From Dendrocalamus latiflorus (taxonomy: Eukaryota; Streptophyta; Magnoliopsida; Poales; Poaceae): a stretch of DNA of 64,000 bases. Position 1 is the stretch's first letter; each line of letters begins with the position of its first letter. Shown here piece after piece: positions 47,401 to 58,642 of the stretch. The notes under the pieces were generated by a model. The model saw only the letters and a list, made by a program, of their open reading frames with translations. It was not told the DNA's origin and made no database searches. The position numbers and the translations under genes were made by a program. The stretch lies in the NCBI GenBank assembly GCA_017311315.1, contig CM029626.1, positions 10,053,643 to 10,117,642 on the forward strand, read 5' to 3'.

Positions 47401-49067
47401 GAAGAGATGAACATGGTTTGTAGGGTGTTACGACCACGGTAGTGAAGAAGTGAATGTGGTCATAAAGGTCCTGGAGCAGTCGTAAAGATTACAACATCGG
47501 CGAGCTTGTCGCCGGGGAGGAGATGGCGGCCGGAGCTGAGAACCCCCAAATGGGTTGCTCACACCCATGCCTACCCGAAGACAGAGTCTTGCTGGCCAAT
47601 TTGACCAGGCGTTGGCTGGCGACGACCTTGGGCGGCAGCGAAACAAGGGAATGGTGGCTACTTCAGCGCATGGCCCCGGAGTTCAATTAAACGGGAGGGG
47701 AGTATCTAGGTGAGCTCGGGAGTATACCTCGGGGGTCAGTGTAGCTCAGGAACAGTGGTGGCGAGCTGGCGGCGTGCAACGACGACGGGTGAAGGAGGCA
47801 CACGGTGCCGACAAAGAAGAAGTGAGGAGGAGTCCGGAAAAGGATGGGGATGGCTTCTCGTTGCTCCAAAGAGGCTCCAACTCGGTGGAATCAACTAGGT
47901 GTAGCTCCGAGCGGCGGATCCCTCGTCGGCCGAGGTTGGGGAAGAAGGGGTTGCTGGCAAAGCTAGAGGCACGAAAAAGCCGATTGTTTGGGGTGGGAGG
48001 TAGAGCGGAGCGGTGCGGTGCTGACGGGAGCATCGGGCGGGGCTTTATAGCCGAGAAAAGCTCAGGCGATGTGGGAGTGGTTGATCGATCTTGGCGGTGG
48101 CGTGGCTACAGAGGCGATGGGACGGCACTCAAGGCATAGGCATGATTTCCTGGTGATGCCCGCACAGTAACGAAGTAAGGAGCTCACAAGATGAGGCAAA
48201 CACGACGAGGCAGAAAGCTGTGGGCGACGATGGCAGAAAACTATGGGCGACAGCGGCTTAACTGGGGTGCTAAGCAGGGCAATGCGATGGCGGTCACTGT
48301 GCAACGGCACTGTGGCGGCCGTCAGTAGTATGGGCGTGGGCAGGCGGCGACCGGAGCATAGGGCGCGAGATGGGACGGAGAGGCAACGGTCGACGCTGGA
48401 TGACGCTCGCGCAGGGCATGGGCACCGATGGGGATGCGATAGAAGCGGTGTGACGGCGACGGGGGTAGGTGCGGTGGTGACACGGGAGTAGTGGCATGAC
48501 ATGTGCACAGTAGGCGTGGGGTCGGCTTGGTCAGGATGACGAAAGTGGTCGGAAGGCAAAGAAAAAAGAAAGAAGAAGAATGAGTGGAGGAGGAAGACCG
48601 AGCGTGGAGAGGAAAGAAAGAAGGGGGAGGGGCAGGAGCCAAGCCCGCTGGGTAGAGAAAGGGAGTGGGAGGGAGGAGAAGGAGAGAGGAAAGAACGGTG
48701 GGGCCCACATGTAATAGAGAGAAGGAAATGAAGGAAAAGAAAGAGAGGGAAAAGAGAAAGGTTTAGGCATAATTTTGGAATTTGGATTTTTAGTTTAGAT
48801 TTTAATTCTCACTCTAATTATTTAAATGCAAGCTTTTACTATTCTTTTGGCCACTGCTTTTCTTTTGTAAATTGAATTTCAAATTCCATTTCCATTATCT
48901 TATTATTATTTTTTGTTAGGCTCGTTACTAGCATTTTGAAATTATTTCTAGTTATTTACTTGGATACTATTTCAAATAAACCTTCAGAAGAAATTTGAAT
49001 GCCAGCAAAATGCAAATTTTTTTTAATAGTTCCATATTTTTGAACACTTGAAATTTAGGATGTTACA
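44500..49067 (-). repeat. Long gypsy-type LTR (about 4.5 kb)
   Basis: The left boundary is set by the primer site, the right boundary by TGTAACATCC next to a purine tract. The inside contains a GTGGTCG-rich block (46490-47470) and a long pyrimidine/purine-biased stretch (48540-48770). Open frames at 47.7-48.6 kb on both strands are compositional. An insertion within the LTR cannot be excluded, so the length is provisional. Confidence 0.5.
47020..47209. repeat. 38-bp minisatellite, five units
   Basis: Five consecutive 38-base units beginning (G/A)A(C/A)T(A/T)CATAGT at 47020, 47058, 47096, 47134 and 47172. It sits inside the broader GTGGTCGTAAACGAC-rich block. Confidence 0.9.
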
Positions 49068-49734
49068 AACCTACCCTCCTTAAATGAATCTTGACCCCGA
49101 GATTCTGATAGAGTAGAAAGAAGTAAGCAAGGTCAAACTGGTTAGCAATAGGTTCCAGAGTTTTGCTTGACGTGTCGTCCTTTAGCTCGCAAAGGTAGGA
49201 AGCGAGTCCGCACAAGAAGGGTTAATGCTTGAAGAAGCTGAAAGGGAAAAGAGAGACTTGCTCTTCCGGACAGGTTGTAGGCTTCCAACGCTTGCTCTTT
49301 GACATTGTTGTCTTCACGCCTTCGTAGAATAGAATAGTCGCTTCGTTTATTGGGCATATGATAGTTGTGGAATCCATATTGATGGGTGGATAGTAATGGC
49401 CTATGTCCTAGGGAGTAGACGGCCATATGGATGCAGATATGAGGATGGGCATATCTAAATGGTGGTCTTTTGTCCTTACTGGAACTCCTATTTTTACTCT
49501 TTAGTTTTGTCAAACACGATGATTTAAATATAGGTGTGGCTTGTAGTCCTTAGCACCATAGGATTCTGGCCTTGCAAATCTTCTTGTACTGGTCTTGATT
49601 AGCTCTAATATAAATTATTGCACCTTCAAGGTAATCATACATCATAGAAATACCTCCAAAAGAAATTATACATCATAGCAGTTCTCCAATGTTCCTGTCT
49701 ATTCCTGCTACCCTCCTTAAATAAATGGCAACCG

Positions 49735-50280
49735 ACGTTAGTTATCTTTTCTAGCTCTAGGCATGACGAGTCCTATAGCGATCTGGAGACTCATCCATTG
49801 TACCTCAGCTGCCTTGGTCAGCAACAAGTTCAGGGAGCAATCCTTGGGGTAGTGGTCTTGTCCTTCGCAGAGAAAACATGTGATCTTGCTCGTGGGACAC
49901 TCTCCTGATGGGTGGTCTTCGTCACAGTTGGGGCAGTTTGTAGAACATTGACTTTCCTCATGTCCTTTTTCTCCAGAACGCCTAAAAACTATTAGGTTCA
50001 TGAGGCAGTCATCCAACTAATGATGTTTCTTGCAGTATGAATAGTAGGGAACTGGGCAATTGTAGCAGTAATGACCGGTTTGCCCACACGTGAAGCATGC
50101 TCCTCTCTCAACTTGTCGTAATGGAGGGCATAGTTGTGCAACATGTCTAGCTTTACCACACTCGATGCATGTATTATTTAGTGAAGCTTTCTGGTCTGGT
50201 GGCAGAACTTCGGTGGACGCAGCTTGTTCCTTGTTGGGGCTCTTGATATTGGCAAGGTCTTCTTTGCTAAAGTTAAGGTT
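49735..50280 (-). pseudogene. Gypsy gag remnant with several zinc knuckles
   Basis: The minus strand encodes successive CCHC-like motifs: CIECGKARHVAQLC, CFTCGQTGHYCYNC, then after one stop CPNCDEDHPSGEC and CFLCEGQDHYPKDC. Such multiple knuckles mark a retroelement gag nucleocapsid region. It begins at the junction with the WD40 fragment at about 50280, so its N-terminal part is missing here. Confidence 0.75.
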
Positions 50281-51101
50281 GGTAGCCGCTTGTGTGCCAC
50301 GCGCTCGTCCCGGTGTTTGTGTCCCGGGAGTTCAGGGACATGATGTGGAACAGCCATTGGAATCACCGGCGTAGAGGTGGGAGGTGGTGGGGTCCAAGGT
50401 CAGGGAGAATGCGGTGCATGAGAGCGTGAGGGTCCGGAGGTGGGCGGCGTCCGCCATGTTCTAGACCTTGCACATGTTGTCCATGGAGGCTGAGGCGATG
50501 ACGGCGTTGCACCCGCCGTGCCCACACGTGACGTAGGTCACCAACGCGACGTGCATGCTGATGCGGCAGAGGGCGAGGTTGGAGCGTTGTCTATGTTTTC
50601 GATGTCGAGGATGCGGAGGAGTGGGAACACGACCACCTCATCATCCTCTCCATTTGAGACGAGCAACGAGCCATCGTCTTTGAGCACGAGACAAGAGACA
50701 GCGCCAAATTTGTGGGCGCGGAAGGAGCAGGCGGTGTCGCTAGACGGGAGCGAGAGGGAGTGAACGCACCCGGACACCCCACCGGTGAGGACGTCGGATC
50801 CGCACGGTGTCACCATGAGCGGCGTGACGGGCTCGGGGACAAGCAGCGAGCGGGCGAACGTCGGGGACCACCGCCAGAGCAGGCGGACCGAGCCTGTGCC
50901 CGTGGCGGGGCAGACGTGGGACACGGCGATGAACACTGCGCCGGCGGCGACAGTGAGGCCGTGTCACAGCGTGTTGGCCGCCGGGAACTCGGCCACAACT
51001 TCGCCCGATAGCGCATCGTAGGCCATAACTTGCTGGCCGTGGGTCGCTGCCAGGATGTGCTCGCCGCCACCGCCGCGCTACGAGGAGGAGGAGGACGCCA
51101 T
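50281..51101 (-). pseudogene. WD40 (RID3/IPI3-like) 5'-half pseudogene
   Basis: A close copy of the first two thirds of the intact gene at 53891-55150, from the second methionine to about residue 277 (HTSGY). It carries in-frame stops at 51078-51080 and 50964-50966, a small deletion near 50580, and loses the rest at about 50280, where gypsy gag sequence begins. The first ATG of the intact gene is GTG here, while the ATG two codons later is kept. Its upstream side leads into the same 310-bp array as the intact copy, so it is a tandem paralogue, not a retrocopy. Confidence 0.9.
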
Positions 51102-51169
51102 TGGCACGTGGCTGTCGCTATGCACTGCGTGGCTCGCGACCTAGCCAGTGCAACGTGATGCCTCAAAAC

Positions 51170-53400
51170 AACGCGACGTGACATAGTATTAACTCCAGTG
51201 AGTAGTAACTGAAATGAAGTGGCATTGGCGCATTGCATGTGCTTTCCCCTTAGCTGTGCCATGTGTTTCTTAGTGTGCGAAGCGTGCTGTGCCGAAGAGA
51301 TGGAAGCTTTAAATGAGTACAAGCCATTGTCATCCCATGGTGTGACTTTGTAACAAGTGGTCTGGGTTCAAGTTTAAGTTCTACTAAATATATACTCCTT
51401 GTGTCCCATAATATGTTGGCCATCTGTAGGGGTGGAAAGGAGCCGAGCTGGCTCGAGCCAAGCTTGCCCAAGCTCGTTTTAACAGGCGGCTCGGCTCGTT
51501 TTGAGCACGATCTAGGAAAGCGGCTCGGCTCGGCTTGAAGAAAGGCTCAAGCCGGCTCGCGAGCCTTCACGAGCCAGGAGCAGGCCCAGACCGAAATCCC
51601 CAAGTCCCCACCCAAAGCGTCTGAGAGATGTCGGCGGCGTCGGAGATGCAGCCGCTGGTGCCGGCGGGTTACCGGCAGGCGACTCCCCTTCCTCACCTCG
51701 GTGGCGTCACAAACCTTGCAGAGCAGTCTGGCCAGACCACCACCCCCACCCCCACCGATCCCCATGCAGCCGTCGCCGACGAAGAAGACGGAGCGGGAGC
51801 CATCGCCGCCGTCCCCATCCCCGCGTTCGGGGGCCGGCCACCACCACGCCGACGTCGAGGTGGCGGACGAGGCCACCGTCACCGCCTCCCCGAGGCTCGG
51901 CGGGGGCATGTGTGGCATCCTGCGCCACCTCGACCGCCGCATCTCCGCCTGCGGATCTGGCTCTGGCCGCCGCCACCACCAGCACGAGCAGCTCGGTTGC
52001 TCCGCCGCTCCCCCCGAGCAGCTGTCCTCGGCACCGTCGCAACAGCAGAGGGAGAGGGCGGGGGAGGAGCTCGGGGACAGGGGAAGACAGCTCAGCGGCA
52101 GAGGAGAGCACCGGGGGCAGCACACGCCGACACGGCCACACCGACGGGAGATGAAAGGGGATTCACGAGAGATGAGTGGGGAATTGGGGATTAAGAAGAT
52201 TGCCCGAGCCAAAATAGCTCGTGAGTTGGGATTCAGGAGATGCCCGAGCCAAAAAAGCTCGCGAGTCTACTTGCGAGTAGCTCGAGCTTGGCTCGAATTT
52301 TTTGCGAGCTGTAAAGAAGGCTTGGCTCGGCACGAAATTTCATGAGCTCGAGCCGAGGCGGCTCGGCTCGTAACGAGCTCGAGCCGAGCCACGAGCTTCG
52401 AGTTATTTTTCCACCCTAGCCATCTGTCCACTAGTAACTGCCTATCATAAAAACCCCAATAAAGCCTCAAATGACTAGAAGCGTGCTGTGGTAAAGAGAT
52501 AGAAGCTTTAAATGACTAGAAGCCACTGTCATCCCATGGTGTGACTTTGTAACAAGTGGTCTGGGTTGAAGTTTAAGTTCTGCTAAATATATACTCCTTG
52601 TATCCCCTAATATGTTGGCCATCTATCCACTAGTAACTGCCTGCCATCAAAACCCCAATAAAGCCTCAAATTAAAAACAATGTGACATGACGTAGTATTA
52701 ACTCCAGTGAGTAGTAACCGAAATGATGTGGCATTGGCGCATTGCATGTACTTTCCCCTTAGTTGTGCCGTGTGTTTCTTAGTGCGCAAAGCGTGCTGTG
52801 GCAAAGAGATGGAAGCTTTAAATGACTAGAAGTCACTGTTGTCCCATGGTGTGACTTTGTAACAAGTGGTCTGGGTTGAAGTTTAAGTTCTGCTAAATAT
52901 ATACTCCTTGTGTCCCCTAATATGTTGGCCATTAAGCTTTAAATGACTACAAGCCACTGTCGTCCCATGGTTTGACTTTGTAACAAGTGGTCTGGGTTCA
53001 AGTTTAAGTTCTACTAAATATATACTCCTTGTGTCCCATAATATGATGGCCATCTATCCACTAGTAAATGCCTATCACCAAAACCCCAATAAAGCCTCTA
53101 ATTCAAAACAACGTGACACGACGTAGTATTAACTCCAGTGAGTAGTAACCGAAATGAAGTGGCATTAGTGCATTGCATGTGATTTCCCCTTAGCTGTACC
53201 GTGTGTTTCTTAGTGCGCGAAGCGTGCTATGCCGAAGAGATGGAAACTTTAAATGACTACAAGCCACTGTCGTCCCATGGTGTGACTTTGTAACAAGTGG
53301 TCTTTGTTCAAGTTTAAATTTTGCTAAATATATACTCCTTGTGTCCCATAATATGTTGGCCATCTGTCCACTAGTAACTGCCTGTCATCAAAACCCCAAT
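51170..53400. repeat. Lower tandem array, 310-bp unit, interrupted
   Basis: The marker TATATACTCC occurs at 51391, 52590, 52900, 53021 and 53331. Spacings of 310 are seen (52590-52900, 53021-53331); others are shortened by internal deletions, and the first is split by a 992-bp hAT element. The array begins about 70 bp upstream of the pseudogene start and ends in the 3' flank of the intact WD40 gene. Confidence 0.85.
51427..52418. mobile_element. Non-autonomous hAT element (992 bp) with gene-like GC-rich core
   Basis: Termini TAGGGGTGGAAA and, on the other strand, TAGGGTGGAAAA. The exact 8-bp duplication GCCATCTG lies at 51419-51426 and 52419-52426. Both ends are packed with GGCTCG/CGAGCC subterminal repeats. 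The core (about 51620-52190) is GC-rich and open in several frames, for example MSAASEMQPLVPAGYRQ from 51628 and a longer frame at 51701-52345. This could be captured host coding sequence. No transposase is present. Confidence 0.92.
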
Positions 53401-53890
53401 AAAGCCTCAAATTCAAACATTTGAATCTCATTCAAACACACAAAGAGAGTGGTGCAGAGTTCAGCAAAACCACAGGTAACTGACACATTCAACCAACCAT
53501 TTATCCACCAGTAACTGCTTGTCATCAAAACCCCAATAATGCCTCAAATTCAAATGTTTGAATCTCATTCAAACACACATAGAGAGAGAGAGAGAGTGGT
53601 GCAAAGTTCAACAAAAATAAAGATAGACTTGGTCTGCCAAATGGCGTGCCACATCACGGCACGGTCGCGCGTCACAAGTCACGCAATTTTCACGCGAAAA
53701 TACGCGAATACAGAACTACATGATTGTGAGACTTGATTCAGAAGTCATGACCCCAACACGGTCCCATCTCTAATGAGGGTACTGTAATTCGATCAAATTC
53801 TCCAAATATACTCAAATTAACTTGCTCAGTACCCGATCTTTCGAAATTTTACAATCTCGATCAAGAAATACTTCTCAGGCCGAAAATCCA
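53401..53890. other. 3' flank of the WD40 gene
   Basis: Non-coding. Part is duplicated internally (CATTTGAATCTCATTCAAAC near 53426 and again near 53557), with an (AG)n run at about 53581-53596. The block matches 58300-58642 behind the 3'-half pseudogene, which shows that both gene copies share flanks. Confidence 0.6.
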
Positions 53891-55150
53891 TTAGTCGCCG
53901 ACATAACCATCTGCCTCAGTGCCACTCGCTTGGCGGCCATTAGCCACGGTCGTCACCTCCCGAAGCATCAGTCGTAGGCTCCTCTTGTATGCGGCCACGG
54001 CCATCTCAATTAGCTCCACGGACCTCGTCTTGTCCAACTCCGATGCGCGCAACGTGTGCCCCATCTCCACCGCTTCGACGGTCCTCCTCCATAACTTGCC
54101 ATCATGAACACTGAACCCCTCACCGCCGTCCCTGACGATGTCGCCAGCGAACCCTTTAACCACTAGGACGTCGCTGACCATGCCGCCGATCCAGAACGTG
54201 CTGGTGAGTAGCCCGCTCGCTAGGTCCCACATCCTCACCTCGCCGTCCTCTGTGCACGACACTAGGTTCTTGCACCCGTTGGCCATCGCTGCTCCGACGA
54301 CTGCGGCGTTGGTGTAGCCGCTTGTGTGCCATACGCTCATCGTGGTGTTTGTGTCCCAGGAGTTCAGGGACGCGACGTGGACACAGCCGTCGGAACCGCC
54401 AGCGTAGAGGTGGGAGGTGGTGGGGTCCAAGGTCAGGGAGAATGCGGTGCATGAGAGCGTGAGGGTCCGGAGGTGGACGCCGTCCACCATGTTCCAAACC
54501 TTGCACGTGCCATCCGTGGAGGCCGAGACGACGACGACGTTGCACCCACCATGCCCACACGCAACGCAGGTCACCGACGCGACGTGCGCGCTGATGTGGT
54601 AGAGGGCGAGGTTGGAGTTGTTGTCCGTGTTGTCTATGTTTTCAATGTCGAGGATGCGGAGGAGTGGGAACACGACCACCTCGCCGTCCTCTCCACCGGA
54701 GATGAGGAGCGAGCCATCGTCGTTGAGCGCAAGGCAGGAGACAGCGCCAAATTTGTGGGCGCGGAAGGAGCAGGCGGTGTCACCGGATGGGAGCGAGAGG
54801 GAGTGAACGCGCCCAGACACCCCACCGACGAGGAGGTGGGATCCGCACGGTGTCACCACGAGCGGTGCGACGGGCTCGGGGACGGGCAGCGAGCGGGCGG
54901 ACGTCGGGGACCACCACCAGAGCAGGCGGACCGAGCCTGCACCCGTGGCAGGGCAGACGTGGGATGCGGCGACGAACGCCGCGCCAGCAGCGACAGCGAG
55001 GCCGTGCCGCGGCGTGTTAGCCGCCGGGAACTCGGCCACAACGTCGCCCGATAGCGCGTCGTAGGCCATGACTTGCCGGCCGTGGGTCGCCGCCAGGATG
55101 AGCTCGCCGCCGCCACCGCGCTGCGAGGAGGAGGAGGACGCCATTGGCAT
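53891..55150 (-). CDS. WD40-repeat protein, RID3/IPI3 (WDR18)-like
   Basis: A 419-residue intronless protein. WD-type blades are visible at about 131-162 (AHKFGAVSCL...GEDGEVVVF), 187-220 (SAHVASVTCV...TDGTCKVWN), 230-262 and 275-310 (EDGEVRMWDL). An N-terminal segment, 15-130, contains weaker blades (ILAATHGRQVMAYDALSGDVV). The C-terminus (360-400) is a charged helix. Arabidopsis ROOT INITIATION DEFECTIVE 3 and yeast IPI3/human WDR18 share this plan; IPI3/WDR18 belongs to a nuclear complex in 60S ribosome maturation, and RID3 affects meristem formation. Assignment is by recognition and blade pattern. Either ATG at 55150 or 55144 may start it, since the paralogue lacks the first. Sequence identical in type to a satellite array starts about 58 bp upstream, so the promoter lies in repeats. 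Frame fully open. Confidence 0.88.
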   Translation of the reverse strand: MPMASSSSSQRGGGGELILAATHGRQVMAYDALSGDVVAEFPAANTPRHGLAVAAGAAFVAASHVCPATGAGSVRLLWWWSPTSARSLPVPEPVAPLVVTPCGSHLLVGGVSGRVHSLSLPSGDTACSFRAHKFGAVSCLALNDDGSLLISGGEDGEVVVFPLLRILDIENIDNTDNNSNLALYHISAHVASVTCVACGHGGCNVVVVSASTDGTCKVWNMVDGVHLRTLTLSCTAFSLTLDPTTSHLYAGGSDGCVHVASLNSWDTNTTMSVWHTSGYTNAAVVGAAMANGCKNLVSCTEDGEVRMWDLASGLLTSTFWIGGMVSDVLVVKGFAGDIVRDGGEGFSVHDGKLWRRTVEAVEMGHTLRASELDKTRSVELIEMAVAAYKRSLRLMLREVTTVANGRQASGTEADGYVGD

Positions 55151-55207
55151 GCGGCTGTTGCTATGCGCTGTGAGCTCGTGACCTAGTCAGTGCAACGTGA
55201 TGCCACA

Positions 55208-58200
55208 AAACAACGTGATGCGACGTAGTATTAACTCCAATGAGTAGTAACTGAAATGAAGTGGCATTGGCGCATTGCATGTGCTTTCCCCTTAGCTGTG
55301 TTGTGTGTTTCTTAGTGCGCGAAGCGTGCTGTGCTGAAAAGACGGAAGCTTTAAATGACTACAAGCCACTGTTGTCCTATGGTGTGACTTTGTAACAAGT
55401 GGTATGGGTTCAAGTTTAAGTTCTGCTAAATATATACTCCTTGTGTCCCATAATATGTTGGCCATCTATCCACTAGTAACTGCCTGTCATCAAAACCCCC
55501 ATAAAGCCTCAAATTTAAAACAACGTGACGCGACGTAGTATTAACTCCAACGAGTAGTAACCGAAATGAAGTTTCATTGGCGCATTGCATGCGCTTTCCC
55601 CTTAGCTGTGCCGTGTGTTTCTTAGTGCGCAAAGCGTGCAGTGCTGAAGAGATGGAAGCTTTAAATGACTACAAGCCAGTGTCGTCCCATCGTGTGACTT
55701 TGTAACAAGTGGTCTGGGTTCAAGTTTAAGTTCTGCTAAATATATACTCCTTGTATCCCATAATATGTTGGCCATCTGTCCACTAGTAACTGCCTGTCAT
55801 CAAAACCCAAATAAAGCATTAAATTCAAAACAATGTGATGCAACATAGTATTAACTCCAGTGAGTAGTAACCGAAATGAAGTGGCATTGGCGCATTGCAT
55901 GTGCTTTCCCCTTAGCTGTGTCGTGTGTTTCTTAGTGCGTGGAGCGTGCTGTGCTGAAAACACGGAAGCTTTAAATGACTACAAGCCACTGCTGTCCTAT
56001 GGTGTCACTTTGTAACAAGTGGTATGGGTTCAAGTTTAAGTTCTGCTAAATATATACTCCTTGTATCCCATAATATGTTGGCCATCTGTCGACTAGTAAC
56101 TGCCTGGCCTCAAAACCCCCATAAAGCCTCAAATCTAAAACAACGAGACGCGACGTAGTATTAACTTCAACGAGCAGTAACCAAAATGAAGTGGCATTGG
56201 CGCATTGCATGTGCTTTCCCCTTAGCTGTGCCGTGTGTTTCTTAGTGCGCAAAGCATGCTGTGCTGAAGAGATGGAAGCTTTAAATGACTACAAGCCACT
56301 ATCGTCCCATCCTGTGACTTTGTAACAAGTGGTCTGAGTTCAAGTTTAAGTTCTACTAAATATATACTCCTTGTATCCCATAATATGTTGGCCATCTGTC
56401 CACTAGTAACTGCCTGTCATCAAAACCCCAATAAAGCATTAAATTCAAAACAACATGATGCAATGTAGTATTAACTCATGTGAGTAGTAACCGAAATGAA
56501 GTGGCATTGGCGCATTGCATGTGCTTTCCCCTTAGCTGTCGTGTGTTTCTTAGTGCGTGAAGCTTGCTGTGCTGAAAAGACGGAAGCTTTAAATGACTAC
56601 AAGCCACTGTCGTCCCATGGTGTGACTTTGTAACAAGTGGTATGGGTTCAAGTTTAAGTTCTGCTAAATATATACTCCTTGTGTCCCATAATATGTTGGC
56701 CATCTGTCCACTAGTAACTGCTTGTCATCAAAACCCCCATAAAGCCTCAAATTTAAAACAACGTGACGCGACGTAGTATTAACTCCAGCGAGTAGTAACC
56801 GAAATGAAGTGGCATTGGCGCATTGCATGTGCTTTCCCCTTAGCTGTGCCGTGTGTTTCTTAGTGCGCAAAGCGTGCTGTGGTGAACAGATGGAAGCTTT
56901 AAATGACTACAAGCCACTGTCGTCCCATCGTGTGACTTTTTAACAAGTGGTCTGGGTTCAAGTGTAAGTTCTGCTAAATATATACTCCTTGTATCCCGTA
57001 ATATGTTGGCCATCTGTCCATTAGTAACTGCCTGTCATCAAAACCCCAGTAAAGCATTAAATTCAAAACAACATGATGCAACGTAGTATTAACTCATGTG
57101 AGTAGTAACCGAAATGAAGTGGCATTGGCGCATTGCATGTGCTTTCCCCTTAGCTGTGTCGTGTGTTTCTTAGTGCGTGATGCTTGCTGTGCTGAAAAGA
57201 CGGAAGCTTTAAATGACTACAAGCCACTGTTGTCCCATGGTGTGACTTTGTAACAAGTGGTATGGGTTCAAGTTTAAGTTCTGCTAAATATATACTCCTT
57301 GTGTCCCATAATATCTTGGCCATCTGTCCACTAGCAACTGCCTGTCATCAAAACCCCCATAAAGCCTCAAATTTAAAACAACGTGACGCGATGTAGTATT
57401 AACTCCAGCGAGTAGTAACCGAAATGAAGTGGCATTGGCCCATTGCGTTTGCTTTCCCCTTAGCTGTGCCGTGTGTTTCTTAGTGCGCGAAGCGTGATGT
57501 GGCGAAGAGATTGAAGCTTTAAATGACTACAAGCCACTGTCATCCCATGGTGTGACTTTGTAACAAGTGGTCTGGGTTCAAGTTTAAGTTCTGCTAAATA
57601 TATACTCCCTGTGTCCCATAATATGTTAGCCATCTGTCCACTAGTAACTGCCTGTCATCAAAATCCCAATAAAGCCTCAAATTCAAGACAACATGACGCG
57701 ACGTAGTATTAACTCCAGTGAGTAGTAACCGAAATGAAGTGGCATTAGCGCATTGCATGTGCTTTCCCCTTAGCTGTGCCATGTGTTTCTTTGTGCGCGA
57801 AGCATGCTGTGCTGAAGAGATGGAAGCTTTATAGTGACTACAAGCCACTGTCGTCCCATGGTGTGACTTTGTAACAAGTGGTCTGGGTTCAACTTTATGT
57901 TCTGCTAAAGATATGCTCCTTGTGTCCCATAATATGTTGGCCATCTGTCCACTAGTAACTGCCTGTCATCAAAACCCCAATAAAGCCTTAAATTCAAAAC
58001 AACGTGACGCGATGTAGTATTAACTCTAGTGAGTAGTAACCGAAATGAATTGGCATTGGCGCATTGCATGTGTTTTCCCCTTAGTTGTGCCATGTGTTGC
58101 TTAGTGCACGAAGCGTGCTGTGGCGAAGAGATGGAAGCCTTAAATGACTGCAAGCCACTGTCGTCCCATGGTGTGACGTTGCAACAAGTGGTCCGGGTTC

Positions 58201-58300
58201 AAGTCTAAGTTCTGCTAAATATATACTCCTTGTGTCCCATAATATGTTGGCCATCTGTCCACTAGTAATTTCCTGTCATCAAAACCCCAATAAAGCCTCA
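55208..58300. repeat. Upper tandem array: ten 310-bp units with dimeric pattern
   Basis: TATATACTCC-type markers are at 55431, 55741, 56051, 56361, 56671, 56981, 57291, 57601, 57910 and 58220, spacings of 310 or 309. Two variants alternate from 55.2 to 57.6 kb: one with GGTATGGGTT and GAAAAGACGGAAG, the other with GGTCTGGGTT and GAAGAGATGGAAG. This gives 620-bp dimers, then single-type units. It lies directly upstream of the WD40 gene. Confidence 0.95.
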
Positions 58301-58642
58301 AATTCAAACATTTGAATCTCATTCAAACACACAGAGAGTGGTGCAGAGTTCAGTAAAAATAAAGATAGACTTGGTCTGCCAAGTGGCGCGCCACGTCACT
58401 GCACGGTCGCACGTCGCAAGTCAGAAATCACGTGATTTTCACGCGAAAATACGCGAATACACAAATACATGAGTATGAGACTTGATTCACAAGCCATGAC
58501 CCCGACACGGAGCCATCTCTAAAGAGGGTACTGTAATTTGATCAAATTCTCCAAACGTACACAAATTAACTTGCTCAGTACCCAATCTTTTGAAATCTAA
58601 CAATCTCGATCAAGAAATACTTCTCAGGCCGAAAATCCATCA

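Larger units (their letters stand above)
43836..50280 (-). mobile_element. Ty3/gypsy complex: gag remnant, long LTR, leader
   Basis: Reading the minus strand: gag zinc-knuckle sequence (50280-49740), about 650 bp without clear coding, a purine tract (49084-49068) and an LTR start TGTAACATCC at 49067. The LTR seems to run to about 44500, where a primer site TGGTACCAGAGCATA (44484-44497) and leader sequence follow. One LTR thus has internal sequence on both sides, as after recombination between tandem copies. Integrase and reverse transcriptase are absent. Both outer ends abut WD40-locus sequence without a clear target duplication. Confidence 0.6.

Noticed and set aside
47428..48770. Overlapping frames on both strands in the long gypsy LTR (up to 165 codons)
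   Set aside because: Low-complexity Pro/Ser/Leu or Gly/Arg residues from a pyrimidine/purine-biased stretch; inside an LTR, no domain, no consistent strand.
51547..52345. Calling the hAT core a functional gene
   Set aside because: Three competing long frames on both strands, no recognised domain, and boundaries set by the transposon. Kept only as possible captured sequence.
55426..58153. Repeated 60-116 codon minus-strand frames (MRTKKHTAQLRGKHMQCAN type), one per array unit
   Set aside because: They recur because the DNA unit recurs. The 310-bp period is not a multiple of three, so the frame changes every unit, and stops and deletions break many copies. No sign of protein-level selection.
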